The notes under the pieces are model-generated. The model had not been told where the DNA came from. It made no database searches and saw only the letters and a list, made by a program, of their open reading frames with translations. From NCBI RefSeq assembly GCF_013213835.1, contig NZ_JABSSU010000003.1, positions 425,796 through 489,795 on the forward strand: DNA of 64,000 bases. Direction: 5' to 3'. A program made the translations under genes and the position numbers. The stretch comes from Winogradskyella sp. GTDB taxonomy: Bacteria; Bacteroidota; Bacteroidia; Flavobacteriales; Flavobacteriaceae. Positions 24,829-33,488 of this stretch are shown one piece after another; the first letter of the stretch is position 1, and every line of letters begins with the position of its first letter.

Positions 24829-25242
24829 ATGACTAAAAAAATAATTTGCGTTTGGATTGGAACTTTTGAATCAGAAGATAAACTCTACAAAAACTATCTG
24901 AATTTTGACTATGAAAACGAAGATGAGCCTAAATCTGAATTCGGAAAAGATGCTGAATTGGAATATTACGATGAGGATTTCATGGAAAGTTGGTGGTTTA
25001 ACAAACTTGAATTGAATAAACTGACTGAATATAGAAAAGACCTACTCGACTCTGAATTTTTTTTCGATGAACTTATTGCGGAATTAGAAAATAGAGATGT
25101 AACAAATCGGAATTCAATTTTGTTCTTATTCGGAGAAAATGAAGAGCACTTAACAAATGAAATGCTATTTGAATACAACGGAATGAAAATAAATAACAAA
25201 CCGATTGAATTCGTCTTCCGAAAAGAATATGAACCTAAATAA
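24829..25242 (+). CDS. Imm22-type immunity protein, orphan
   Basis: The ATG at 24829 gives a 137-residue acidic protein: KKIICVWIGTFESEDKLYKNYL ... EFGKDAELEYYDEDFMESWWF. The opening V/I-W-I/V-G-x-F-x-S-E/D, the FGKD then YYDEDF element and the terminal Phe-rich strand match the Immunity protein 22 family, which protects against polymorphic-toxin nucleases or similar effectors in some systems. No toxin gene is adjacent. The start 24 codons earlier would add a basic leader and is unlikely. It may be a remnant of a toxin cluster or a stand-alone protective gene. Confidence 0.6.
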   Translation: MTKKIICVWIGTFESEDKLYKNYLNFDYENEDEPKSEFGKDAELEYYDEDFMESWWFNKLELNKLTEYRKDLLDSEFFFDELIAELENRDVTNRNSILFLFGENEEHLTNEMLFEYNGMKINNKPIEFVFRKEYEPK

Positions 25243-25295
25243 AAAACGAACGCCTAACAATAGCTATAATTAATTGCTACTACTCACCTATTCCG

Positions 25296-25315
25296 AAAAA
25301 TAGTTTAACTTTAGT
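25296..25315. repeat. 20-base direct repeat, copy 1 (promoter region of the VOC gene)
   Basis: AAAAATAGTTTAACTTTAGT occurs here and again, identically, at 29550-29569 upstream of the AraC-type regulator. It includes the promoter-like TAACTTTAGT. The distance to the VOC gene start is 80 bases. Confidence 0.6.
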
Positions 25316-25395
25316 AGAACGAATCACTTAATAGTTGGAAATACTAACTCAGGTAAACGACGTATTTAAATCAATTAATCAAACACCAAAGGATA

Positions 25396-25767
25396 ATGAA
25401 ATTAGGAGCATTTTCTGTAAGTCTAAACGTAAAGGACTTAAAAACATCAAGAGCATTTTACGAAGTTTTAGGTTTTACTGTCTTTGCAGGAAATATAGAC
25501 CAGAACTACCTAATTATGAAAAACGACAAAACACTTATTGGACTTTTTCAAGACATGTTTCAAGGTAATATTCTCACTTTTAATCCGGGTTGGGATGAAA
25601 ATGCAAACAATTTAGAGGCTTTTGAAGATATTCGTACCATTCAGCAAAAACTAAAACACGCTGGGATAGCGTTAACTACCGAAGTGGACGAAAAGTCACA
25701 TGGCCCAGCAAGTCTTATGCTCACAGATCCAGATGGAAATGTCATCCTATTAGATCAACACAGGTAA
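25396..25767 (+). CDS. Glyoxalase/bleomycin-resistance (VOC) family protein
   Basis: This 123-residue protein has two beta-alpha-beta-beta-beta modules: FSVSLNVKDLKTSRAFYEVLGFTVFAG at the start and a second half ending ASLMLTDPDGNVILLDQHR. Expected metal ligands of VOC enzymes are a His or Glu near the start of each half; here the first position is Ser/Leu (FSVSLNV) and the second His/Glu is weak (EVDEKSHGPASLM), so it may bind metal poorly or act as a binding protein. The substrate is unknown. Confidence 0.8.
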   Translation: MKLGAFSVSLNVKDLKTSRAFYEVLGFTVFAGNIDQNYLIMKNDKTLIGLFQDMFQGNILTFNPGWDENANNLEAFEDIRTIQQKLKHAGIALTTEVDEKSHGPASLMLTDPDGNVILLDQHR

Positions 25768-26101
25768 ATAAAATCAGTCATAAAACCCCTTATGTTTTCA
25801 TAAGAAAAATTCGACTTCAATAGTTAAATTTATTGGTAGACCACGAACTAAATCTAATATTCAAATTTAACGCACCGTATTTTTTACGTTTGCGGTGATC
25901 TAAACATACTCTTTTTTATCAAAAGTCTATTTTAATTTTTTGATTAACTTTATACAACTTCATTTCTACTAAAATAGAATTACTAAAATCAGTTTGCTTA
26001 GTTTAATAAGACTGTAATTCTAACTTAAAGGACAGGATATTCTGAAAGTCACGAACTAAAAATTTATTCTTAGCCTAAAACTTTGTTGGTAATTTAAAGA
26101 T
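25768..26101. other. 334-base intergenic stretch
   Basis: This stretch is AT-rich, with no gene or clear terminator. The short motif CACGAACTAAA occurs twice (starting near 25843 and 26051). Nothing else is supported. Confidence 0.5.
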
Positions 26102-27493
26102 ATGAAAGCCGCTATATTCCTTTGTTTTTTTGCAATAATATTCAGTTGTACTAATGACAAACCAAAGATGGATAATGAAACATCATTAAGGTTTGAAAAA
26201 ATTAATTATTACAAATACCCTAAACAGGCGAATCAGAAACCATTTAAGTATCGTCTCACTTATTACTTTAATGACAACAGACCACACCGCTGGTTAGAAC
26301 TTGATTCATTAAAACAAATAGAAACTGAATATATCTATCAATACAATACAGCTAATCTACATATAGGTGCAAAATACCGTGAAGAAGGCGAAGAAGACTA
26401 TAGTATTGAAATAGTTAGTTTCATAAATGAAACGATCCAGGTTACCGAATGGTTAGATTCTAATGGTGAAGTGTATTATACAATGACAGATTATCTCAAT
26501 GAAAATGGCAAAACAATACGTGCTGAGTTTAAAGGAGATAAAATTCATGGGTATGATTCTACCTTTTATACATCTCAAGGATTTCCTAAACGTATATTCT
26601 TCACTAATATCAAGGGTAAAATCTTTAATGACCGCACGTTTATATATGATTCAATCAACCCATTCGGTGATTGGATAGCTAGAAAAAAAATAATGTCAGA
26701 CACCATACGCGAGATACAAATTCGGGAGGTATACTATAACAACCATTTTACAACAGAGGACAGCATTTATTATCCCAACCTTATTTCAACGCGTAAAAAA
26801 TCACAGAACGTTTTCAGTTTTACAGCGGACAAAAAAAGTCTTTTCTTAACAGAAACAGAGGATTGGGATATTCAAAAAGGTAAATTATACACTTATGCCA
26901 ATGGCTTATATACATTATCTAAAACACCTACATTTTTAGACACTTTATATAATGGAGCCATTTCACCTTCAGGTAATCGTATAATATTCACAAAAAAAAA
27001 TGATAATATAGAAACCAATTGGCTTATTGAAAATAATGGCACAGATTGGTCTAAACCAGTAAACATTACTCAAAACTCAAATATATCAGGTGGTTATTTT
27101 CATTGGCACAATGAAACAGATTTATTTTTTTATACCAAACATGGTAATGGCGATATTGTTCAGGGAAAAATAAACAACAATCAATTGGAAATTACGGATA
27201 AGCTAAAAAACTTAAATTCCAATTTGGCAACTGAGTTTAGTCCATATGTGGATAAACAAAAATCATATATAATTTTCACAAGATATTTGAAAGGAGAAGA
27301 ATCACAACAAGGATTTTTTATTAGTTATAATTCTGGGTCTTATGATCAACCAATATGGGAAAAACCAGAAAAAATAAAGGCGCTTTCTTATGGTTGGAAT
27401 GCCCGTATAATAAATAACAACAATCAATTTCTTTATACCGATGGTGACAATATAAAAAGCGTACCTGCTGAAAAACTAAATATTAAACTATGA
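26102..27493 (+). CDS. Lipoprotein with TolB-like propeller region
   Basis: The 463-residue protein has a lipobox (IIFSC, Cys about residue 16). Residues 25-230 are rich in Tyr, Asp and charged beta strands. The second half resembles WD40/TolB-type repeats: TADKKSLFLTETEDWDIQKGKLYTYANG, GAISPSGNRIIFTKK, FSPYVDKQKSYIIFTR and YGWNARIINNNNQFLYTD. I do not recognise a characterised family. It overlaps the hydrolase gene by 4 bases (ATGA), so it belongs to the three-gene operon that ends at 29524. Confidence 0.65.
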   Translation: MKAAIFLCFFAIIFSCTNDKPKMDNETSLRFEKINYYKYPKQANQKPFKYRLTYYFNDNRPHRWLELDSLKQIETEYIYQYNTANLHIGAKYREEGEEDYSIEIVSFINETIQVTEWLDSNGEVYYTMTDYLNENGKTIRAEFKGDKIHGYDSTFYTSQGFPKRIFFTNIKGKIFNDRTFIYDSINPFGDWIARKKIMSDTIREIQIREVYYNNHFTTEDSIYYPNLISTRKKSQNVFSFTADKKSLFLTETEDWDIQKGKLYTYANGLYTLSKTPTFLDTLYNGAISPSGNRIIFTKKNDNIETNWLIENNGTDWSKPVNITQNSNISGGYFHWHNETDLFFYTKHGNGDIVQGKINNNQLEITDKLKNLNSNLATEFSPYVDKQKSYIIFTRYLKGEESQQGFFISYNSGSYDQPIWEKPEKIKALSYGWNARIINNNNQFLYTDGDNIKSVPAEKLNIKL

Positions 27494-28854
27494 ATCCAAG
27501 AACAATCTTAGTGACGTTTTTTGTAATATCAGTGTTTCATCAAGCGCTCATTGCCCAGAATACAAATACAACATTTAAAATATTAGAAGGTTATTGGGAA
27601 GGTGCTTTTATAAAAAATAATAGTTCTCAGAAGTTTGAGATAAATTTTTTCAAAAATAAAGATCAAATGATGTCGTTTCAAATTATAGAAGAATGGCATC
27701 CACAATTTGGGGAATTTGAAATACCGATTGAAATTGATTCTCTTCATAATATAAGCTTTAATACAGGCTACGGAAAAGCTAACCTCAATCTAGATAGAAA
27801 CGCCTTAGAATTAAATGGAAACATTGAGAACACCTCAACGCCAATCTACTTGCATTTGAAGAAAGCACCTAAGCCGCCACCAAAAAACTATACTACTGTT
27901 GCAAAGACTATTGAAAATGATGGTGTAATATTAACTGGTCATATGCACATACCCAAATTAGCCACTAATACTGCTATGATTATAATTGGCGGAAGAGGTT
28001 GCTATGCTGGTTCAACCAAATATGACCTTTATGCCAAACTTTTGCGCTCTTATGGAATTACAGTATTAGTTTATAATAAGCGAGGAACAGGAAAATCTAC
28101 TGGCAATTGTGAAATGGCTACAATTTCAGATTTAGCAAGTGACGTTGTGGCATGGAAACGCTTTTTAGAAAATGAATATCAACAATTTACAAACATTGGC
28201 ATTTTAGGAAGTAGCGCTGGTGGTTGGGTAATGACTAAGGCACAAGAAGATGGTGCCAATTTCGATTTCATGATTGGCATTGTGGCGCCTTCAACTTCTG
28301 TGAAAGAGCAGCAATTACAATCTATGCAATATGGCGCTAATTTTTATAAGTTAAATGAAAATGCAAAAGAACATCTCAAAGCATACACAAACTTAATGTT
28401 AGAGGCCAAAGCAACGCAAAAGAATTTTGAACGATTTAAAGAATTACTCAACTACAGCCAAGCAGAAGGATGGCGAGAATTATTAGATGATACAGACATA
28501 CCTAAAAGTAAGGATGATATTAATAACCTATGGGTAAGAAGACATGATTACGACCCCGAATCTGCACTTCATAATTTCAATAAGCCTTTATTAGCTATTT
28601 ATGGTGAAATAGATTGGATTGTACCGTTTAAAGAAAATGTAGACGTATTGCATAAGATTTATAAAAATGAGAAGCGTAAACTCCTTAAAACTATTATTGC
28701 TTATGATGCCGAGCATGGCACTGAAACAGAAGAAAAGCTCGTGACTTTGACCAATAAAATATCTTATTGGCGCTTTTATCGAATAGCACCAATTGTGCAA
28801 ATCAGTATTATAGATTTCCTATATGACAACCAATTTATTAAAAGGGATGACTAA
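27490..28854 (+). CDS. Exported alpha/beta hydrolase with N-terminal lipocalin-like domain
   Basis: The 454-residue protein starts with a signal peptide (ILVTFFVISVFHQALIAQ), then an N-terminal beta domain of about 110 residues, then an alpha/beta hydrolase fold. The nucleophile elbow is GILGSSAGGWVM (Ser about residue 242), an oxyanion region IIIGGRGCYAG precedes it, and the catalytic Asp and His may be in YGEIDWIVP and AEHGTE. The substrate is unknown; serine hydrolases of this size often cleave esters or peptides in the periplasm. It overlaps the preceding and following genes. Confidence 0.78.
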   Translation: MNPRTILVTFFVISVFHQALIAQNTNTTFKILEGYWEGAFIKNNSSQKFEINFFKNKDQMMSFQIIEEWHPQFGEFEIPIEIDSLHNISFNTGYGKANLNLDRNALELNGNIENTSTPIYLHLKKAPKPPPKNYTTVAKTIENDGVILTGHMHIPKLATNTAMIIIGGRGCYAGSTKYDLYAKLLRSYGITVLVYNKRGTGKSTGNCEMATISDLASDVVAWKRFLENEYQQFTNIGILGSSAGGWVMTKAQEDGANFDFMIGIVAPSTSVKEQQLQSMQYGANFYKLNENAKEHLKAYTNLMLEAKATQKNFERFKELLNYSQAEGWRELLDDTDIPKSKDDINNLWVRRHDYDPESALHNFNKPLLAIYGEIDWIVPFKENVDVLHKIYKNEKRKLLKTIIAYDAEHGTETEEKLVTLTNKISYWRFYRIAPIVQISIIDFLYDNQFIKRDD

Positions 28855-29524
28855 AACCATCAAAACCATAGTAGTACTAAGCCAAATTTTTATTTTTATT
28901 ACGGCTTGTCATCAAAATAAAAAGGACGAAGCTATTGGTATGCCTAGTATATCAAAAATTAAGATAGAACGTTATAGAGTTACAAATGAAAAGAAAGATA
29001 CCCTTACACTTTCAAGTTATATAATTAAAGAATTTGATTCTTTGGGCAATGAAGTTCGTTCAATTTACTACACCAAAGAAGATTCAATAATGATGCAGTT
29101 TGAAAACAGCTATACTCATGGTAATAAAACTAAGGTAACTTGGCGAAACAAAAACAATGTCATTGTACGCTATGTGAATATGACTTACAATAAAGATGGT
29201 AAAATAATCAAAAGTGAATCCTTCAAAGCTGATGGTAAATTTGTTGAAGGCTATTTACATCGTTGGAAAGATAATGGCAAAATTGAAGAAAAAGGACCTT
29301 TAAATGACAGTATTTTTAGACCTAATTCAATTTATAGTTATACTGATTTTAATGAGTTTGAAACCTTAATAGAATACGATTTAGTCAACGATAGTCTTTA
29401 TGGTCAATTTCAATGGAAATACACCGAATTTGATTCCAATAAAAATTGGCTAAATAGAGAAGTATATTTTAATGAAAAACTAACAAGTTTAGAAAAAAGA
29501 GAAATAAAATATCTTGCAGATTGA
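28847..29524 (+). CDS. Lipoprotein of unknown function
   Basis: The ATG at 28847, 8 bases inside the end of the hydrolase gene, gives a 225-residue lipoprotein with lipobox FITAC (Cys about residue 21). An in-frame ATG at 28823 is possible but adds an uncharacteristic leader. The mature protein has alternating strands with repeats like KEFDSLGNEVRSIYYT, NKDGKIIKSESFKADGKFVEGYLHRWKDNGKIEEKG, of MORN/YD type. No family is recognised. It ends the three-gene operon and would stay on the inner or outer membrane. Confidence 0.6.
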   Translation: MTKTIKTIVVLSQIFIFITACHQNKKDEAIGMPSISKIKIERYRVTNEKKDTLTLSSYIIKEFDSLGNEVRSIYYTKEDSIMMQFENSYTHGNKTKVTWRNKNNVIVRYVNMTYNKDGKIIKSESFKADGKFVEGYLHRWKDNGKIEEKGPLNDSIFRPNSIYSYTDFNEFETLIEYDLVNDSLYGQFQWKYTEFDSNKNWLNREVYFNEKLTSLEKREIKYLAD

Positions 29525-29549
29525 TGTCATTTACCTCAACAGAAAAGCA

Positions 29550-29569
29550 AAAAATAGTTTAACTTTAGT
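29550..29569. repeat. 20-base direct repeat, copy 2 (promoter region of the AraC-type gene)
   Basis: This is the second copy of AAAAATAGTTTAACTTTAGT, 52 bases before the regulator start. The first copy is 4.25 kb upstream at 25296-25315. Confidence 0.6.
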
Positions 29570-29621
29570 CAGCTTAATTTTTACAGTTAATCAATATATA
29601 AACTCAAAAGGCCGCGATTAA

Positions 29622-30617
29622 ATGAAATACTTCTCTGCTCGTCTCTATGAAAAAATGCTTAACTGTGCCATTGCTGAAGGCATGGTTGAAGACGATTTTA
29701 AAGACTGGAGGACTTCTTTAGAAGAGGCAAAAAAATTAGAAGTCATTTCTGCAGAAGAATTTTTAATTGCACACGAATTACTTGATGATGCGCTTGGTCC
29801 AGGATTTAGTGTCCGTGTTGGGCAACAAATGGTAATTGAAGATTATGGTGTATTAGGTCTATCTTGGCGCACGTGCTCTCGAGTGGGCGAAATTTATGAG
29901 CGGAGTGAACGTTTTTTTAAACTTCTATCTAACACTTTTGTATGGCAAACACAGATAGAAGGAGACATCTCTCATGTTATTCTTCATAGAGAAGCACATA
30001 GAAGAGGTATGGAACTATCTACAGAAGCAAGTCTATCGGCTACGGTTGTTGTTTTACAAGCCATGTCTGATCAAAAAATATTGCCAACTCAAGTCAGTTT
30101 TAAGCACAGTGCACCAAAAGATTTATCGAGTTTTCATAAAGCATTTAACTGTCCCATATTATTTGACCAAACTCAATATGCTATAAGCTATAAAACAGAA
30201 GATCTTAATTTAAGAACAGCCAAAGCTGATGCTAGTATTAATAATTATTTATTACAACAAGTTGATGAGAAAACAAAAGGCATTAAAATACCAGGCTCAA
30301 AATTTGTGCGCGACGTTGAATCTCTAATTAAAGATGCATTGCCTACTGGTATCCCAAGTATTTATCATATTGCCGATCTCACAGCAATGAGCAATCGTAC
30401 ACTCACCAGAAGATTGTCCGAAGCTGGTGTAACCTATAGGGACTTAATTAAAAAAACCCAAGAGTCTATTGCCAAAAATCTTCTCCGTAACACTGAACAA
30501 AGTATAGGTGAAATATCCTTTCTCACAGGTTTTTCAGAGCAAAGTGCTTTCAATCGCGCATTTAAGAAATGGACAAACCAAACACCACTAGAATTTAGAA
30601 ATTCTAACCAGAAATAG
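29622..30617 (+). CDS. AraC-family transcriptional regulator (arabinose-binding-like N-terminal domain)
   Basis: The 331-residue protein has an N-terminal ligand-binding domain of the Arabinose_bd type (VRVGQQMVIEDYGVLGLSWRTCSRVGEIYERSERFFKLLSNTFVW) and a C-terminal AraC HTH (MSNRTLTRRLSEAGVTYRDLIKKTQESIAKNLLRNTEQSIGEISFLTGFSEQSAFNRAFKKWTNQTPLEFR). Relatives respond to small molecules and activate adjacent genes. Two direct repeats in its downstream intergenic region are good binding sites, so the following operon is probably its target. Confidence 0.9.
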   Translation: MKYFSARLYEKMLNCAIAEGMVEDDFKDWRTSLEEAKKLEVISAEEFLIAHELLDDALGPGFSVRVGQQMVIEDYGVLGLSWRTCSRVGEIYERSERFFKLLSNTFVWQTQIEGDISHVILHREAHRRGMELSTEASLSATVVVLQAMSDQKILPTQVSFKHSAPKDLSSFHKAFNCPILFDQTQYAISYKTEDLNLRTAKADASINNYLLQQVDEKTKGIKIPGSKFVRDVESLIKDALPTGIPSIYHIADLTAMSNRTLTRRLSEAGVTYRDLIKKTQESIAKNLLRNTEQSIGEISFLTGFSEQSAFNRAFKKWTNQTPLEFRNSNQK

Positions 30618-30630
30618 CTTTTTGGCGTAA

Positions 30631-30661
30631 AATGTCAAAACCTTGTCTTTAAGTGTCAAAA
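30631..30661 (+). promoter_or_regulatory. Direct-repeat operator for the AraC-type regulator
   Basis: AATGTCAAAA (30631-30640) and AGTGTCAAAA (30652-30661) share TGTCAAAA at an offset of exactly 21 bases, two helical turns, and lie 13 bases after the regulator stop and 55 bases before the next gene. AraC-type dimers typically bind half-sites in this arrangement. Binding is inferred. Confidence 0.55.
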
Positions 30662-30715
30662 ATTCCCTTTGAACACTTTGCACCTTTGTATCATCAAATT
30701 AATTAACACAATTTA

Positions 30716-31090
30716 ATGATGCTGACACTTGGGAAATTTTTAATAGGACTGATTGGGATACTTCTAGTAAACGTAATTAATAACTACGCTTCAAATGAGC
30801 AGTACAACGCATATACTACGGTAGCTAATCTATCAAACGAAACTATTACAGATTCTAAAACAACAGCCTTTCAAGTATTAGACAATAAATGTAACGTTTG
30901 CCATCGCAAACGTAATAAAAGATGCGTTTTCACGGCCAACAATATGGATTCTTGGGCTGATCGTATCAATACCCAAGTCTTTGTAAAGAAGCGCATGCCG
31001 AAAGGCAAAAATATAAAGCTCACCTCTAGAGAATATAAAGATTTACAAACTTGGATATCATCCACAAAAACTTCAACTCATGGAATTTAA
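30716..31090 (+). CDS. Small exported c-type cytochrome-like protein
   Basis: This 124-residue protein has an N-terminal membrane segment (FLIGLIGILLVNVINNY) and one CxxCH haem motif (KCNVCHRKRNKRC) near residue 58. The following MPKGKNIKLTSREYKDLQTW has a Met that could be the second haem ligand. The length fits a small diheme-free cytochrome c domain. It would carry electrons at the outer face of the inner membrane. It overlaps the next gene by 11 bases and lies immediately after the AraC-type operator. Confidence 0.75.
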   Translation: MMLTLGKFLIGLIGILLVNVINNYASNEQYNAYTTVANLSNETITDSKTTAFQVLDNKCNVCHRKRNKRCVFTANNMDSWADRINTQVFVKKRMPKGKNIKLTSREYKDLQTWISSTKTSTHGI

Positions 31091-31571
31091 ACTAAAATTT
31101 ATCGTATTTGTATTGGGCCTAGTATTTACTGGTCTAACTGCAGGACTTTGTTTTACTTGGTCTAATGCTGTTACACCTGGTATAGGACGACTTGATAACC
31201 TCGAATTCTTAAAAGCTTTTCAAGTCATGAATAGGGCTATCATAAACGGAACATTTCTAACTGTATTTTTCGGTCCTGTTATCCTATTATTTCTTAACAC
31301 ATATCTATTCAGAGATTACAGCACTAGTTTTTGGCTATTTCTAATGGCAGCAGTACTTTTTTTCGTAGGAATAGGTTTAGTAACCATTTTTGGTAATGTC
31401 CCTTTAAACGAAGTTTTGGATAAAACGAACCTTGAGATACTTTCAACAGCCGAGTTAGAAACGCTTAGAGAGAAATTTGAAAAGCCTTGGAACCAATTAC
31501 ATACTATTAGAACACTTTCATCAATTAGCGCCTTTTTGCTATTAATTATAGGAATACTCTATTCAAAATAA
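31080..31571 (+). CDS. DUF1772 (anthrone oxygenase-like) membrane protein
   Basis: The 163-residue protein has four membrane spans and the DUF1772 pattern: GLTAGLCFTWSNAVTPGIGRLDNLEFLKAFQVMNRAIINGTF near the start and NVPLNEVLD then FEKPWNQLHTIRTLSSISAFLLLI later. In fungi the family includes anthrone oxygenases that act on polyketides; the bacterial role is unknown. Its start is inside the cytochrome-like gene, so the two are cotranslated. Confidence 0.8.
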   Translation: MEFKLKFIVFVLGLVFTGLTAGLCFTWSNAVTPGIGRLDNLEFLKAFQVMNRAIINGTFLTVFFGPVILLFLNTYLFRDYSTSFWLFLMAAVLFFVGIGLVTIFGNVPLNEVLDKTNLEILSTAELETLREKFEKPWNQLHTIRTLSSISAFLLLIIGILYSK

Positions 31572-31620
31572 TGCCATTCATCAATCAAAAAACGAACTGT
31601 TAATTTAAATCTTAAACATC

Positions 31621-32022
31621 ATGAAAAAATTGAAGATCATAGTTATTGGGATTATAATATGGACTATTGGCGTTAGTATTTACTTACTTTCCTTTCAATT
31701 CCCAATTATAAAAAACACAGAATTACAAGCTAATATTTTACTGTCCTTAGGCATATTGCCGGTAGTATGGTTTGGAACAAAAGTATACTACAGAAAGAAA
31801 AGTACAACAAAAGGATATTGGTTAGGCTTAGTTTTCTTTTTAATTGCAACTACTCTAGACGCACTAATTACAGTTCCCTTTTTAGTGGCACCATATGGAG
31901 GAACGCACTACAGTTTTTTTACTGCTACCGGTTTTTGGCTCATAGGGTTAGAATTCATAGCAACGACAACTGCGTTTTGGTTCATCAAAGTACAAGGTAG
32001 AAATAATGCTGTTAAATATTAA
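31621..32022 (+). CDS. DUF5367-type four-helix membrane protein
   Basis: This 133-residue protein has four membrane spans (IIVIGIIIWTIGVSIYLL, ILLSLGILPVVWFG, GYWLGLVFFLIATTLDALIT, FWLIGLEFIATTTAFWFI), with the VPFLVAPYGGTHYSFF segment before the last one. It resembles DUF5367 proteins of unknown function. It lies between DUF1772 and an FMN reductase, in the run of genes behind the AraC-type operator. Confidence 0.65.
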   Translation: MKKLKIIVIGIIIWTIGVSIYLLSFQFPIIKNTELQANILLSLGILPVVWFGTKVYYRKKSTTKGYWLGLVFFLIATTLDALITVPFLVAPYGGTHYSFFTATGFWLIGLEFIATTTAFWFIKVQGRNNAVKY

Positions 32023-32055
32023 TGAACGAAATATCTATTTATAAAATTATATAAC

Positions 32056-32595
32056 ATGAAGAAAATCATCACAATCGCTGGAAGTAATAGCAAGACCTCT
32101 ATCAACAAAAGTTTGTTGTTATATACATCGGGCCTATTAGAAGATGTTGAAGTCATTTCGATTGATTTGAACGACTATGAGCTTCCGATTTATGGCGTCG
32201 ATTTAGAAGCTGAAAATGGTATACCGAAAGCAGCAAAAAAACTAAATGATCTATTAGATCTAGCTGATGGGTTCATCTTATCGCTAGCAGAACATAACGG
32301 TACGTATACAGCCGTATTTAAAAATACCTTAGACTGGTTGTCTCGTGCAAATATGAATGTATGGAGAGACAAGCCCGTATTTTTAATGGCGACTTCACCT
32401 GGTGGTCGCGGCGGTGCTACTGTATTGCAGGCCGCAGTCAACTACTTTCCGTTTTTAGGTGCTAAAGAAATTACAGATTTTTCATTGCCGAGCTTCTTTG
32501 ATAATTTCTCAGATGGTAGCGTGTCTAACACAGAATTAAATAAGGATTTGACGCAAAAAGTTCAACTTTTTAAACGACACCTAAATATTCAATAA
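32056..32595 (+). CDS. NADPH-dependent FMN reductase
   Basis: This 179-residue flavodoxin-fold protein has the phosphate loop AGSNSKTSINKSLL and the family signature LAEHNGTYTAVFKNTLDWLSR near residue 83, followed by the glycine-rich MATSPGGRGGATVLQ. It uses NAD(P)H to reduce FMN or quinones. It may protect against redox stress, in line with the cytochrome and NmrA-like gene beside it. Confidence 0.88.
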   Translation: MKKIITIAGSNSKTSINKSLLLYTSGLLEDVEVISIDLNDYELPIYGVDLEAENGIPKAAKKLNDLLDLADGFILSLAEHNGTYTAVFKNTLDWLSRANMNVWRDKPVFLMATSPGGRGGATVLQAAVNYFPFLGAKEITDFSLPSFFDNFSDGSVSNTELNKDLTQKVQLFKRHLNIQ

Positions 32596-32629
32596 ATCAA
32601 ATAATAATAAATAATAAAAATTTAAAATC

Positions 32630-33469
32630 ATGAAATCAGAAAACATTTTAGTTATCGGAGGTACAGGAAAAACTGGAAGCCGAGTTGCAAGAAATTTAAC
32701 AAAACTAGGTCACAACGTGCGTGTTGTAGGGAGAAAAACAGCACCATCTTTTGATTGGGAAAATACTGACACCTACGACGCAGCTTTAAAGGATATGGAT
32801 AGAGCTTACATTGTATACTATCCAGATTTGGCTGTTCCAGGTTCAAGAGATGCCATTACAACACTAACTAAAAAAGCCTTAGAAGCCGGATTAGAAAAAG
32901 TGGTATTACTGTCTGGTAAAGGAGAAACTGAAGCTGAAGCTTGTGAGGATATTGTTGCCAATTCTGGTTTAAATTACACCTTGGTAAGAGCATCCTGGTT
33001 CAATCAAAACTTTAGTGAAGGTGCATTCTTAGATTTTGTACAAGAGGGTACAGTGGCACTACCAATGCCTAATGCCGAAATACCATTTGTAGACGCCGAT
33101 GATATTGCAGACGTTGTGTCTAAAGTTCTTATTGATGATACTTATAACGGACAAACCATAACAGTTACAGGACCTCAAAAAAGAACATTTAAAGAAGTAG
33201 TAGATATCATGGCTGAAGCTGCCTCGAAGCACATTCAGTATGTACCAATAACAATAGAAGAATTTAAAGATGGTATGCAAAAAGCAGGATTACCAGATTC
33301 TTATGTTTGGCTTTTTGGGTATTTGTTTAAAGAAGTATTAGGTAACCCTGATAACCAGGACGTTTCAAATGATGTTGCTAAAGTGTTAGGCAGACCTGCA
33401 AAGGATTTTGAGACCTATGCCCAACAAACAGCTGCTACAGGTATTTGGACTCAAGTCAGCGTTAAATAA
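32630..33469 (+). CDS. NAD(P)-binding NmrA/atypical short-chain dehydrogenase
   Basis: The 279-residue protein starts with the Rossmann motif VIGGTGKTGSRVARNLTKLGHNVRVVGR and continues with the NmrA-type GLNYTLVRASWFNQNFSEG and PFVDADDIADVVSKVL. The family includes NmrA redox sensors and NAD(P)H:quinone reductases of the QOR2 type. The catalytic YxxxK motif of classical SDRs is absent. It ends the redox run after the AraC-type gene and is followed by a strong inverted repeat. Confidence 0.85.
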   Translation: MKSENILVIGGTGKTGSRVARNLTKLGHNVRVVGRKTAPSFDWENTDTYDAALKDMDRAYIVYYPDLAVPGSRDAITTLTKKALEAGLEKVVLLSGKGETEAEACEDIVANSGLNYTLVRASWFNQNFSEGAFLDFVQEGTVALPMPNAEIPFVDADDIADVVSKVLIDDTYNGQTITVTGPQKRTFKEVVDIMAEAASKHIQYVPITIEEFKDGMQKAGLPDSYVWLFGYLFKEVLGNPDNQDVSNDVAKVLGRPAKDFETYAQQTAATGIWTQVSVK

Positions 33470-33488
33470 TTATAATAATTTAATGATG

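Noticed and set aside
25335..25568. A 77-residue ORF overlapping the VOC gene in another frame
   Set aside because: The VOC frame has a full family pattern; this one does not.
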